From assembly GCA_016415585.1 (NCBI GenBank), contig CP066552.1:3906001-3970000 (forward strand): DNA of 64,000 nt, in the 5' to 3' direction. The position numbers and the translations under genes are program-made. The notes beneath the pieces were generated by a model that saw only the letters and a program-made list of their open reading frames with translations, was not told the DNA's origin and did not search any database. Source of the stretch: Pectobacterium carotovorum. GTDB lineage: Bacteria; Pseudomonadota; Gammaproteobacteria; Enterobacterales; Enterobacteriaceae. This document shows, in pieces, positions 35,054 to 43,542 of the stretch; the stretch's first letter is position 1, and the number at the start of each line of letters is the position of its first letter.

Positions 35054-35590
35054 ATGAAAGGAAAGTTCGCACCATCGCAGATTGCATTGCACTGGCTGGT
35101 TTTTCTGTTGCTCGTTGTGACTTATGCCACCATCGAGCTACGCGGATTTGCTGAACGCGGTTCGCTGCTGCGCACCGTGATGATGGTGACGCACTTTAGC
35201 TGCGGCGTAGCCATACTGGTTCTCATGCTGGCTCGCCTGTTCTTGCGCCATCGGCATACCTCGCCAGCCATTACGCCAGCGCCATCTCGTTGGCAAAGTG
35301 CGCTGGGCTCACTTACCCACGCCGTTATTTACCTGCTGTTTATCACGCTGCCGATACTGGGCGTTGCCTCGCGCTATTACAGCGGTCGGGACTGGATGCT
35401 TTTTGGTATCAGCATGCCAACAGCCGCGACACCAAATTTTGACCTGGCTGAAACGCTGATCGGCTGGCATGAAACGCTGGCACCGCTAGGGTACTGGCTC
35501 ATTGCCCTGCATACCGCAGCCGCCCTGTTCCACCACTATGTTATGAAAGACAACACGCTGCTGCGCATGATGCCAGCCAAGCGCGATTAA
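35054..35590 (+). CDS. cybB: Cytochrome b561
   Basis: A 178-residue di-haem membrane cytochrome of the bacterial b561 family, matching CybB in length. Four transmembrane helices carry candidate haem His residues in IALHWLVFLLL, MMVTHFSCGVAIL, GWHETLAPLG and WLIALHTAAALFHHYVM. Related proteins transfer electrons from quinol to superoxide or other acceptors. The ATG at 35054 has GAGGA upstream; a longer in-frame start at 35018 is not supported. The amidase gene follows after 21 bases and may be co-transcribed. Confidence 0.92.
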   Translation: MKGKFAPSQIALHWLVFLLLVVTYATIELRGFAERGSLLRTVMMVTHFSCGVAILVLMLARLFLRHRHTSPAITPAPSRWQSALGSLTHAVIYLLFITLPILGVASRYYSGRDWMLFGISMPTAATPNFDLAETLIGWHETLAPLGYWLIALHTAAALFHHYVMKDNTLLRMMPAKRD

Positions 35591-35611
35591 TCGGGCCACG
35601 AAGGAGCAAGC

Positions 35612-36409
35612 ATGAAAGTCGCACTGGGACAATTCGCCGTTGACCGAGAATGGCAGCAAAACGCCACGACCATCACTGAGTTCATGTCGGCAGCACAGCA
35701 AAACGGTGCCGACCTGCTGGTACTGCCTGAAGGCGTGCTGGCTCGCGATATCACCAATCCAAACATGGTGCTCACTGCTGCTCAACCGCTTGATGGCCCG
35801 TTTGTGTCGCAACTGCTGGAAGCCAGCAAAGGCAACAACCTGACGACCATGCTGTGTGTGCATATCCCGAATGGCGAAGGGAAAGTCTGGAACACGCTGC
35901 TGGCGCTGCGCAACGGCGAGATCGTTGCTCAGTACCGGAAGCTGCACTTGTATGATGCGTTTTCCGTACAGGAATCGGAGAATGTGCTGGCAGGCGAAGA
36001 CATTCCACCGCTGTTGACCATCGCTGGGTTTAACGTCGGGCTGATGACCTGCTATGACATCCGCTTCCCTGAGCTTGCACGCCGTCTGGTACTGGACGGC
36101 GCAGACGTACTCGTTCTTCCTTCGGCCTGGATTAAGGGGCCGCTGAAAGAAGCGCATTGGGAATTATTGGTGCGCGCCAGAGCACTGGAAAACACGACCT
36201 ATCTTGTCGCCGTTGGCGAGTGCGGCGTCAAGAATATCGGCAACAGCATGGTGGTCGATCCTTTAGGTGTTGTCGTGGTTCAGGCACCGGAAACACCGGC
36301 TCTCATCTATGCCGACATTGACCCAGAACGACTGACGTATGCCCGTCGGATTCTTCCGGTACTGGCTAATCGCCGCTTTCAAAAGCCCACGTTAGACGGG
36401 GAAAATTGA
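35612..36409 (+). CDS. nit1: Deaminated glutathione amidase (Nit1/YbeM-like, nitrilase superfamily)
   Basis: A 265-residue carbon-nitrogen hydrolase. The catalytic triad is visible: E40 in VLPEGVLAR, K110 in YRKLHLYDAF, and C147 in LMTCYDIRFPE. The sequence pattern closely follows E. coli YbeM, whose orthologues hydrolyse deaminated glutathione, a side product of transaminases. It acts in the cytoplasm as a metabolite-repair enzyme. AAGGAG precedes the ATG, and it lies 21 bases after cybB. Confidence 0.9.
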   Translation: MKVALGQFAVDREWQQNATTITEFMSAAQQNGADLLVLPEGVLARDITNPNMVLTAAQPLDGPFVSQLLEASKGNNLTTMLCVHIPNGEGKVWNTLLALRNGEIVAQYRKLHLYDAFSVQESENVLAGEDIPPLLTIAGFNVGLMTCYDIRFPELARRLVLDGADVLVLPSAWIKGPLKEAHWELLVRARALENTTYLVAVGECGVKNIGNSMVVDPLGVVVVQAPETPALIYADIDPERLTYARRILPVLANRRFQKPTLDGEN

Positions 36410-36458
36410 GTCGCACCTCACCCTAAGGGGTTTTCTTTCTCATTCGGGCGCCAAAAAG

Positions 36459-36510
36459 TGTGATTAGTTACACATGTTGTTTCCCTCAGAGACCATTCTG
36501 CACATATAAT
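36459..36510 (+). promoter_or_regulatory. Candidate CRP site and promoter of the L,D-transpeptidase gene
   Basis: TGTGATTAGTTACACA (36459-36474) matches nine of ten CRP consensus half-site bases and is itself a near-palindrome. A perfect -10 box TATAAT lies at 36505-36510, about 40 bases downstream of the site centre, with no good -35, consistent with activator dependence. The resulting leader would be about 75 bases and contains a small stem (GGTCG/CGACC). Confidence 0.5.
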
Positions 36511-36593
36511 GCGCATCCGGTCGTCATGGCGACCCTAGCAGACCAGCCTCCTGATTCGGGGGGTGCATTTACCACTCAAATAAAGAAACGAAA

Positions 36594-37661
36594 ATGAGTA
36601 TTCGCGCGATCTTTACTTTAGTTCTTGCAGCCGCCGCATTCAGCCAGGCCGCTTTTGCCGTTGTTTATCCTCTGCCTGCGGCTAACAGCCGACTGATAGG
36701 CGAGAATATCGAAATCACTGTACCGGAAGATAGCACACAGCCGTTGGAACATTTTGCAGCACAGTTCCAAATGGGTCTGAGCAACATGATGGAAGCCAAC
36801 CCAGATGCGGACGTTTACCTGCCGATTCCCGGCAGCAAAATGGTTATTCCTCATCAGTTGATTCTGCCAGATGCACCGCGTGAAGGCATTGTCATCAACA
36901 GCGCAGAAATGCGTCTGTACTACTACCCGAAAGGCTCCAAGACCGTAGTCGTGCTGCCAATCGGCATTGGTGAGTTAGGTAAAGATACACCGATTAACTG
37001 GACGACCTCCGTTCAGCGCAAGAAAGCGGGCCCAACCTGGACACCAACCGCGAAGATGCACGCAGAATATGCGGCACGCGGTGAAACCCTGCAAAAAGTT
37101 TTCCCGGCGGGCCCAGATAACCCAATGGGGCTGTACGCGCTGTACATCGGTAACCTGTACGCGATCCACGGCACCAACGCCAACTTCGGTATTGGTCTGC
37201 GCGTAAGCCACGGCTGCGTCCGTCTGCGCGCCGATGATATCAAGTATCTATTCAACAACGTTCCGGTCGGAACTCGCGTTCAGTTCATCAATGAGCCAGT
37301 GAAAGCCACCGTTGAGCCAGATGGTTCACGCTATGTTGAAGTTCACAATCCGCTGTCTCGCACGGTAGAAGAATTCCATTCTGATTCTCCGGCACCGATC
37401 AGCATGACGCCAAAAGTGAGCAAAGTTCTGGCCGACGCGAGCGTGAACACCAGCGAAGTCGATCAGGCAATCCAGAGACGTTCTGGTATGCCGACCAAAA
37501 TCAATGGTCTGATAGAACAAGCCACGCCAGCTATTCCGGTTGAATCTGTTGCGGCACCTGTTGCACCAGAAGCACAGCCGCAAGACAGCCTCAATGCCGT
37601 GCAAAATGCCGCACCTGTTGAAGCACAGACGACGACCGCAGCCGACGCTAACCGTTCGTAA
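36594..37661 (+). CDS. L,D-transpeptidase (ErfK/YbiS/YcfS family)
   Basis: A 355-residue periplasmic enzyme. A signal peptide ([20 protein letters not shown], then FA) is followed by a LysM-like region (about 40-90) and the YkuD catalytic domain (about 98-235) with H192 in YAIHGTN and the nucleophile C208 in VSHGCVRLR. The C-terminal 120 residues are an Ala/Pro/Gln-rich tail. Family members attach Braun lipoprotein to peptidoglycan or make 3-3 cross-links. Which of LdtA, LdtB or LdtC it corresponds to cannot be settled here, and the long tail makes it somewhat larger than the E. coli proteins. Confidence 0.92.
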   Translation: MSIRAIFTLVLAAAAFSQAAFAVVYPLPAANSRLIGENIEITVPEDSTQPLEHFAAQFQMGLSNMMEANPDADVYLPIPGSKMVIPHQLILPDAPREGIVINSAEMRLYYYPKGSKTVVVLPIGIGELGKDTPINWTTSVQRKKAGPTWTPTAKMHAEYAARGETLQKVFPAGPDNPMGLYALYIGNLYAIHGTNANFGIGLRVSHGCVRLRADDIKYLFNNVPVGTRVQFINEPVKATVEPDGSRYVEVHNPLSRTVEEFHSDSPAPISMTPKVSKVLADASVNTSEVDQAIQRRSGMPTKINGLIEQATPAIPVESVAAPVAPEAQPQDSLNAVQNAAPVEAQTTTAADANRS

Positions 37662-37673
37662 TTGTCTATGATG

Positions 37674-37708
37674 CGTTGGAAACCCATTCAGGTTTCCAAC
37701 GCGTTTCT
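37674..37708 (+). terminator. Terminator after the L,D-transpeptidase gene
   Basis: CGTTGGAAACC and GGTTTCCAACG form a perfect 11-base-pair stem around a 6-base loop, followed by CGTTTCTCT. It lies 12 bases after the stop and just before the convergent metY stop, so it may act for both. Confidence 0.8.
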
Positions 37709-37724
37709 CTACTATCCCTACCGT

Positions 37725-39005
37725 TTACTTTTTCTGTGAGGCTTCCAGCGCCTGCGCCACATCCGCGATGATGTCGTCAATGTGCTCAATGCCGACCGAA
37801 ATTCTGACCAGATCCTCACTCACTCCCGCTTTCGCTAACTCTTCCGCATTCAACTGCCGATGCGTGGTACTTGCCGGATGGCACGCAAGCGATTTGGCAT
37901 CGCCAATATTCACCAGTCGTAAAATCATCTTCAGCGCATCAATAAAATGCCCCCCAGATGCTTTCCCGCCTTTAATGCCAAAGCTGATAATCCCAGACGC
38001 CTTACCCGAGGTAATTTTGTCGCAGTTTGCTTTGTAAGGGCTATCTGGCAACGCGCCATAGTTGACCCAGGTAACCAACGGATGCTGATTCAGATAGCCA
38101 GCCAACGCTTCAGCATTGCTGCAATGGCGTTCGATGCGCAGGCTGAGCGTTTCCAGCCCCTGCAACAGCAAGAACGTGCTGTGAGGAGAAAGCGCCGCAC
38201 CGGTATTGCGTAGCGGCACCACGCGGCAACGCCCAATATAGGCCGCCGGGCCGAAAGCGTCGGTATACACCACGCCGTGGTAAGAAGGATCGGGCTCATT
38301 CAGTAACGGGAAACGCGCTTTGTTCGCAACCCAGTCAAACTTGCCGGAATCGATAATCGCCCCGCCGATGGTGGTGCCATGACCGCCGATATATTTGGTC
38401 AGTGAATGGACGACGATATCTGCGCCGTGCTCAAAAGGTCGGCACAGCACGGGCGTCGCCACCGTGTTATCAACAATCACCGGAACGCCGTGGCGATGCG
38501 CAATCTCCGCGATTTTGGCAATATCGACGATATTTCCCGCCGGATTCCCGATAGATTCACAAAAAACAGCGCGAGTGCGCTCATCAATCAGCGATTCCAG
38601 CGTCGTAAAATCATCGAAAGAGGCCATCCTCACCTCAACCCCTTGACGCGGCAGGGTGTGGGCAAACAGGTTATAGGTGCCGCCATACAGCTGGCTGGTG
38701 CTGACAATATTGTCTCCAACCTGCGTGAGCGCCTGAAGCGAATAAGTAATCGCCGCCATACCGGATGAAAGCACCAGCGCACCGATGCCGCCCTCAATGG
38801 CCGCCAGCCGCTGTTCCAGCACCGCATTCGTCGGGTTCATAATACGGCTATAGATATTGCCCGCCACCTTCAGATCAAACAGATCTGCACCGTGCTGCGT
38901 GTCGTCAAATGTGTAAGAGGTCGTCTGGTAAATCGGCACGGCGGCGGACTTCGTTGTCGCTTCAGATTCATAACCATGATGTAGCGCGAGGGATTCAAGT
39001 TTCAT
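37725..39005 (-). CDS. metY: O-acetylhomoserine sulfhydrylase (aminocarboxypropyltransferase)
   Basis: A 426-residue PLP enzyme of the Cys/Met-metabolism family. It condenses O-acetylhomoserine with sulfide or methanethiol to give homocysteine or methionine. The family's YSRIMNPTNAVLEQRLAAIE, the SSGMAAI cofactor-phosphate loop, and VVHSLTKYIGGHGT with the Schiff-base Lys are all present. The length above 420 residues is typical of MetY rather than MetB or MetC. It is divergent from the dehydrogenase gene at 39327. Confidence 0.94.
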   Translation of the reverse strand: MKLESLALHHGYESEATTKSAAVPIYQTTSYTFDDTQHGADLFDLKVAGNIYSRIMNPTNAVLEQRLAAIEGGIGALVLSSGMAAITYSLQALTQVGDNIVSTSQLYGGTYNLFAHTLPRQGVEVRMASFDDFTTLESLIDERTRAVFCESIGNPAGNIVDIAKIAEIAHRHGVPVIVDNTVATPVLCRPFEHGADIVVHSLTKYIGGHGTTIGGAIIDSGKFDWVANKARFPLLNEPDPSYHGVVYTDAFGPAAYIGRCRVVPLRNTGAALSPHSTFLLLQGLETLSLRIERHCSNAEALAGYLNQHPLVTWVNYGALPDSPYKANCDKITSGKASGIISFGIKGGKASGGHFIDALKMILRLVNIGDAKSLACHPASTTHRQLNAEELAKAGVSEDLVRISVGIEHIDDIIADVAQALEASQKK

Positions 39006-39326
39006 CTTACGGACCTTTTTGTTGATCGTTGGAGTGAGGAAAATATCCAGACAAAATAGCAGACAGCGATCGGGAAAAGCACTTGATGATGTAGAAGAAA
39101 TGGAGATAAGTTAGTAAAAACAAGACTAAATTTCAGCGTTACATTATTACGCTGAAGCCCCCTCACAAAACCGTGATCCGCCGCTGAACCAAATCTGAAA
39201 AAGCGATAAAATTTGCGCAGAGAAAAAAACGTGCGCACCGTAACCTATCTGCACGTCACGTATTGCACCGCCTGCAAATCACAGCTACTTTTAACGTTAT
39301 GAATCCCCCCACCCGAAGCGCAATAA
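39006..39326. other. Divergent promoter region between metY and the dehydrogenase gene
   Basis: About 320 bases without a supported gene. It must hold both promoters. An AGACAAAATAGCAGAC stretch just upstream of metY is loosely like tandem MetJ boxes but too weak to call. Confidence 0.4.
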
Positions 39327-40814
39327 ATGACTGATAAAATAAAAAATATCGCTACCTGCGAATCGCCTGCTAGCGTCCAATTCCCCCACTACGATCGTAA
39401 GGCGCTGAAGCCGCGCATCGTCCATATCGGTTTTGGTGCTTTTCATCGCGCTCATCAGGCACTGCTCACCGATCGTGTGCTGAATATGGTGGGAGGAGAC
39501 TGGGGTATTTGTGAAGTCGTGCTGTTCAGCGACGACACCATGATCACTGCGCTACGTCAGCAGGATCATCTGTTTACCGTGTTGGAAAAAGCAGCGACGG
39601 ACAATCAGCCGATTGTCGTTGGTGCCGTGTGTGAATCGTTACATGCAAAAATAGAAGGCATTACTGCCATTATTGAGAAACTCGCTGCGCCAGAAACCGC
39701 CATCGTTTCCCTGACGATTACCGAAAAAGGCTATTGCATGGACGGTACGAGCGGCAAGCTGGATCGTACCAATAAGCTGATTCAACAGGATCTCATCGAT
39801 CCTCGTCATCCCGCCTCGGTGCCGGGGTTGCTGGCGGAAGCGCTGCGCTTGCGTCACGAGCGCGGGATTGCGCCGTTCACCGTCCTCTCATGCGATAACG
39901 TGCCGGAGAATGGCAAAACGGCCAAAGCCGCCGTGCTGGAATCTGCGGGGCTCAACGATCAGAGTCTGATCGATTGGATCGAGGCTAAGGTTTCTTTCCC
40001 GAATACGATGGTGGATCGCATTGTCCCTGCCGCGACGCCAGAAGCGTTGCAGGAAATTGCCGATCACCTCGGCGTCGCCGATCCCTGTGCGATAGCCTGT
40101 GAACCCTTTATTCAATGGGTGATCGAAGATCATTTCACTGCCGGACGCCCTGAGTGGGAAAAAGCGGGCGTGCAGCTAGTGCATGACGTACTGCCGTTTG
40201 AAGAAATGAAACTGCGCATGCTGAACGGCAGCCACTCGTTTTTGGCCTATCTGGGCTATCTCGCCGGTTATGATCACGTCAGCGACTGTATGAATGACGA
40301 AAACTATCGCCGCGCCGTGTCTCATCTCATGCTGCTGGAACAGGCACCGACGCTCAGCGTGGTGGATATCGACCTGAAAGACTATGCCGTTCAGTTGCTT
40401 ACCCGTTTTTCCAACCCCGCGCTCAAGCATCGAACCTGGCAAATCGCGATGGATGGTTCACAAAAGCTGCCCCAGCGCATGCTGGAATCGCTACGCTGGC
40501 ATCTGCGTAATGGCGGAGACTATCGCTGTCTGGCATTAGGGGTCGCTGGCTGGATGCGTTATGTCAGCGGAAAAGATGATGCGGGCAACCCTATCGAGAT
40601 CCGCGATCCGCTGGCTGATAAGCTCAGACAGCTCGTTGCGGAAACGTCAGATAGCCCCGAGCGGGTCAGTGCGTTTCTCAATATTCGTTCTATTTTCGGC
40701 GAGGATCTGTCAGCAAACCACGATGTCTTCAACGCTATCGCACAGGCTTATCTGAAGCTGCGCGATCACGGCGCGAAGAACACCGTGGCCGCACTGGTAC
40801 AAGACTTTAAATAA
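39327..40814 (+). CDS. Mannitol/fructuronate dehydrogenase-family oxidoreductase
   Basis: A 495-residue polyol-specific long-chain dehydrogenase. The N-terminal Rossmann region has IVHIGFGAFHRAHQALLTD, followed by SLTITEKGYCMD. The C-terminal catalytic part has EEMKLRMLNGSHSFLAYLGY, containing the Lys-x-x-x-x-Asn-x-x-His catalytic pattern of the family. It could be fructuronate reductase (UxuB), mannitol dehydrogenase, or the YdfI type. In a pectinolytic genome a hexuronate substrate is plausible. Its last eight bases overlap the end of the convergent small membrane-protein gene. Confidence 0.9.
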   Translation: MTDKIKNIATCESPASVQFPHYDRKALKPRIVHIGFGAFHRAHQALLTDRVLNMVGGDWGICEVVLFSDDTMITALRQQDHLFTVLEKAATDNQPIVVGAVCESLHAKIEGITAIIEKLAAPETAIVSLTITEKGYCMDGTSGKLDRTNKLIQQDLIDPRHPASVPGLLAEALRLRHERGIAPFTVLSCDNVPENGKTAKAAVLESAGLNDQSLIDWIEAKVSFPNTMVDRIVPAATPEALQEIADHLGVADPCAIACEPFIQWVIEDHFTAGRPEWEKAGVQLVHDVLPFEEMKLRMLNGSHSFLAYLGYLAGYDHVSDCMNDENYRRAVSHLMLLEQAPTLSVVDIDLKDYAVQLLTRFSNPALKHRTWQIAMDGSQKLPQRMLESLRWHLRNGGDYRCLALGVAGWMRYVSGKDDAGNPIEIRDPLADKLRQLVAETSDSPERVSAFLNIRSIFGEDLSANHDVFNAIAQAYLKLRDHGAKNTVAALVQDFK

Positions 40815-41181
40815 CGATAAATCCAAGCAGCGCAAGATATACCGCACTCTGCGCACCCAGCGACAGAGTGCGGCCTTTACCTTTTTTTTCATCCAGCCAC
40901 GGCAGCGATGACCAACTCATTCCCGCACCAATAACCGCGATCACCAGCATCGCTGCGGCAACCAGCCAGACAAGCTTATCCAGCAGCGAATTGGGAAACA
41001 AAATTTGCATTGCGGAAACGACGAGAAACAGCGTAACGCAACGCAATACCCCGACCAAAATACCCGCACGATCTCTTAGCCCACGCGGCGCGGAAGACGG
41101 TAACCAGGCCTGAAAAGCAAACAACCCAACTACGGCAATAAAAATCACATAAATAATGGCATAGGCCAGCAAATGACTCAC
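40807..41181 (-). CDS. Small four-helix inner-membrane protein of unknown function
   Basis: A 124-residue hydrophobic protein with four predicted membrane segments (LLAYAIIYVIFIAVVGLFAF; ILVGVLRCVTLFLVVSAM; LVWLVAAAMLVIAVIGAGM; SAVYLALLGFIVI). The start is GTG at 41181, with AGGAG at good distance. Upstream in-frame codons to 41256 are probably untranslated. No function can be assigned. Confidence 0.75.
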   Translation of the reverse strand: MSHLLAYAIIYVIFIAVVGLFAFQAWLPSSAPRGLRDRAGILVGVLRCVTLFLVVSAMQILFPNSLLDKLVWLVAAAMLVIAVIGAGMSWSSLPWLDEKKGKGRTLSLGAQSAVYLALLGFIVI

Positions 41182-41425
41182 GTTACGGCTCCTGATGAGG
41201 GAATACAGTAGATTGAACTGGGCGGGATGATGACGACATTTCCTCTCTGCGGTCAATGCGTTATTTCACATCATGCTATCGATTTGTGGGGCAGCGCCCA
41301 CTATCGCCTCGTCGCCAATCTGCACGTATAATGCTTTCCCGTAATAAATTTACATACTTTGTAAATTAAGAACATAAACGCACGATCAAATAATTATAAA
41401 AAGCAAATTAAAATATCTTATTTCA

Positions 41426-41444
41426 TGATCTGTCTGACAGATCA
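41426..41444. promoter_or_regulatory. Perfect 19-bp palindrome upstream of the GPH transporter
   Basis: TGATCTGTCTGACAGATCA is a perfect inverted repeat of two 9-base arms around one central base. It lies about 120 bases before the transporter start and about 85 bases upstream of the KdgR-like box. It could be an operator for a second regulator. It does not match the CRP consensus spacing. Confidence 0.5.
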
Positions 41445-41529
41445 CCATTAAAATCGCCCTAAAGCGTGATCGCCAGTTTACTTTCTTTTCAATAGAGCAA
41501 ATGATAAAGAAATGATAGTTCAATAGAAC

Positions 41530-41544
41530 TGAAATATTGTTTCA
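41530..41544 (+). promoter_or_regulatory. KdgR-like operator
   Basis: TGAAA-TATTG-TTTCA matches the core of the KdgR box (TGAAA-N5-TTTCA), the operator of the pectin-catabolism repressor of soft-rot bacteria. It lies 20 bases before the transporter ATG, between the likely promoter and the ribosome-binding site, a position suited to repression that is relieved by 2-keto-3-deoxygluconate. Confidence 0.75.
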
Positions 41545-41564
41545 TCTTTGTAATTAGGCTGATC

Positions 41565-43091
41565 ATGAATAAACCAATCTCTTTTAAACACACGTTCTGC
41601 TACGGCAGCGCGAACCTGCTTGGCAGTGGCGCGCTTGCTATCAGCGGCGCATGGCTGATGTATTTTTACACCACATTCTGTGGGTTAACATTGGTTCAGG
41701 CTGCTGCTATCTTCTCCGTTGCCAGCATCATTGATGCCGTCAGTAACCCCATCATGGGGTACATCAGCGATAACTTCTACAACACCCGTGTTGGTCGCCG
41801 ATTTGGCCGCCGCCGCTTCTTTATTTTGCTGGGTGTCCCGCTGGTTCTGGTCTACCCCATGCTATGGGTTGAAGGCTTTGGCTTCTGGTACTATCTGGCA
41901 ACCTACGTGCTGTTCGAGCTGATTTACACCTCGATCATGGTGCCGTATGAAACGCTGGCTACCGAAATGACCTCTGACTTTAAACTGCGCTCTAAGCTGA
42001 CAGGTTCTAAAGCCATTTTCGGTAAAATCGCCAACTTCCTGGCGGCGTTCATTCCAGGGCAGTTTATTGCTATCTACGGTAAAGATTCCGCAACACCATT
42101 CTTCTACACTGGTCTGGTCTACGGTGCCATTATGTGTGCGGCAATGATCGCGCTGTATATGACATCCTGGGAGCGTCCGGTCAACGAAATCGTCCGTGAA
42201 AGCACGTCCAGCCTGTGGCAAGCGATGAAAAAGCTGAGCGTGGATATGGTTTCCACCTTCCGCCTGCGTATTTTCCGCAAGCATCTGGGGATGTACCTGT
42301 TTGGCTTTGGTGCTGAGTGGCTGTTCGCTTCCGCGTTCACCTACTTCATCGTCTTTGGTCTGAAGCAGAACACGGCGCTGGTATCACACCTCAATAGCTT
42401 CAGCTCAATTATGCAGCTCATTTCTACCGCAGCCTTTATCGGTATCTGCGTCAAAATGGGCTTTGCGCGGCCGTTCCGTCTGGCCTTGATGGTAGTAATT
42501 GTCAGCGTGATAGCCTATGCCGCACTCTATTTCGCTAACTGGTCAGAAGAGATGACCATCTTTGTTCTGTTCGCCATTACCGCCGTATTTGGCCTGAGCA
42601 CGGGCGGTATCTACTACATTCCCTGGACGGTTTATACCTTCCTGGCCGATGTGGATGAAGTGCTGACCGGGCGTCGTCGTGAAGGGATTTACGCTGGTGC
42701 CATGACGTTTGCCGGTAAAATGGTTCGCTCTGTGATTGTCTTCGCGATGGGCTGGACGCTGAGCCAATTCGGCTTTGTCTCCGGGCAGTCAGTGCAACCG
42801 GAATCTGCCGTACAGGCAATTGTTGGCGTGTTCTCGCTGGGTGTTATCGGTCTTGCGCTGGTTGCAATTTACTACACCACGCAGATGAAGTTGGATCGTA
42901 AGAACCACGCCATTCTGCTGGAAGAGATCGCACGTATCAAAGCGGGCGGCGCGATTGCCGATGTCCCGGCTCATGCTCGTGCTGTCGCAGAAGAACTGAC
43001 GGGCTGGGAATATGAGAAGTGCTGGGGTAACAACCCGTTAGGCGTTCAGTCAGAAGAGGCTAAACCGCAGGTTGCGACTGCACAGCATTAA
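41565..43091 (+). CDS. GPH-family oligogalacturonide/rhamnogalacturonide-type transporter (TogT/RhiT-like)
   Basis: A 508-residue 12-helix symporter of the glycoside-pentoside-hexuronide family. It opens FCYGSANLLGSGALAISGAW. The family loop after helix 2 reads VGRRFGRRRFFILLG. It ends in a hydrophilic tail of about 50 residues. Length and the KdgR-like box directly upstream point to uptake of pectin fragments, as for TogT or RhiT of Dickeya. rhiE, which makes rhamnogalacturonan fragments, lies about 10 kb further on, so RhiT is a fair guess, but galacturonide cannot be excluded. Confidence 0.88.
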   Translation: MNKPISFKHTFCYGSANLLGSGALAISGAWLMYFYTTFCGLTLVQAAAIFSVASIIDAVSNPIMGYISDNFYNTRVGRRFGRRRFFILLGVPLVLVYPMLWVEGFGFWYYLATYVLFELIYTSIMVPYETLATEMTSDFKLRSKLTGSKAIFGKIANFLAAFIPGQFIAIYGKDSATPFFYTGLVYGAIMCAAMIALYMTSWERPVNEIVRESTSSLWQAMKKLSVDMVSTFRLRIFRKHLGMYLFGFGAEWLFASAFTYFIVFGLKQNTALVSHLNSFSSIMQLISTAAFIGICVKMGFARPFRLALMVVIVSVIAYAALYFANWSEEMTIFVLFAITAVFGLSTGGIYYIPWTVYTFLADVDEVLTGRRREGIYAGAMTFAGKMVRSVIVFAMGWTLSQFGFVSGQSVQPESAVQAIVGVFSLGVIGLALVAIYYTTQMKLDRKNHAILLEEIARIKAGGAIADVPAHARAVAEELTGWEYEKCWGNNPLGVQSEEAKPQVATAQH

Positions 43092-43164
43092 TTGAAGACG
43101 TTCGTTTATTGGAAACAAGCATCGATTGAAAACAGGCATCAATTAACTGTTATCAACTAAAAAT

Positions 43165-43193
43165 AATCAGCCCAATCTCATATTGGACTGACT
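43165..43193 (+). terminator. First hairpin after the GPH transporter (diverged copy)
   Basis: AATCAGCCCAAT...ATTGGACTGACT is a diverged copy of the perfect hairpin at 43434-43462, with two mismatched pairs in the 12-base stem. It lies about 75 bases after the transporter stop. Confidence 0.5.
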
Positions 43194-43270
43194 CAGAATG
43201 TTGACGAACCTTTTTGCCGAACGAAAACGGGAGTAACGGAATAGAAGAGTAAAGCGTTTGCGCCAGGGAC

Positions 43271-43341
43271 AAAAGCGTCAGGAACGCTTTTGAACGTCGC
43301 TTGCGACGGCCCTGAAAGGGTGAATCTCATGGATGAGATTC
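43271..43341. repeat. Structured repeat of the same architecture as the MITE-like element
   Basis: This is a chain of perfect stems: AAAAGCGT/ACGCTTTT (43271-43291), CGTCGC-TT-GCGACG (43295-43308), CCCT-GAA-AGGG, and GAATCTCAT-GG-ATGAGATTC (43322-43341). The order, the TTTGAACG and CGGCCC junctions and the TT loop are the same as in the repeat at 16919-17122, but the stems differ by paired substitutions. It lies between the two copies of the terminator-like hairpin and contains no gene. Confidence 0.7.
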
Positions 43342-43433
43342 ATATCTGCGCAATCCGAGCGCACAGGGAAGTGTTCACAGCGTCTTTACGATCTATCCGT
43401 TACTACCGCTCGGCGGCCTTTGTCAGCAACCTC

Positions 43434-43462
43434 AATCAGCCCAATCTCGTATTGGGCTGATT
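43434..43462. terminator. Perfect 12-bp hairpin, second copy
   Basis: AATCAGCCCAAT-CTCGT-ATTGGGCTGATT is a perfect stem with a 5-base loop, followed by CATTTAGG. It lies between the convergent transporter and permease genes and can serve both strands. The earlier, diverged copy is 269 bases upstream. Confidence 0.65.
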
Positions 43463-43542
43463 CATTTAGGCCTGCGTTTACTGATTAACAGAACGGGTAG
43501 GATAGGCAGGCGATCGCATCAATCACCTGCCAAAATGCAGGA

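Noticed and set aside
35486..36157. Minus-strand open frame of 223 codons opposite cybB and the amidase
   Set aside because: It crosses two well-supported plus-strand genes and their junction, and has no domain.
39006..39080. MetJ-box-like sequence upstream of metY
   Set aside because: Only loose similarity to AGACGTCT repeats; not enough to call an operator.
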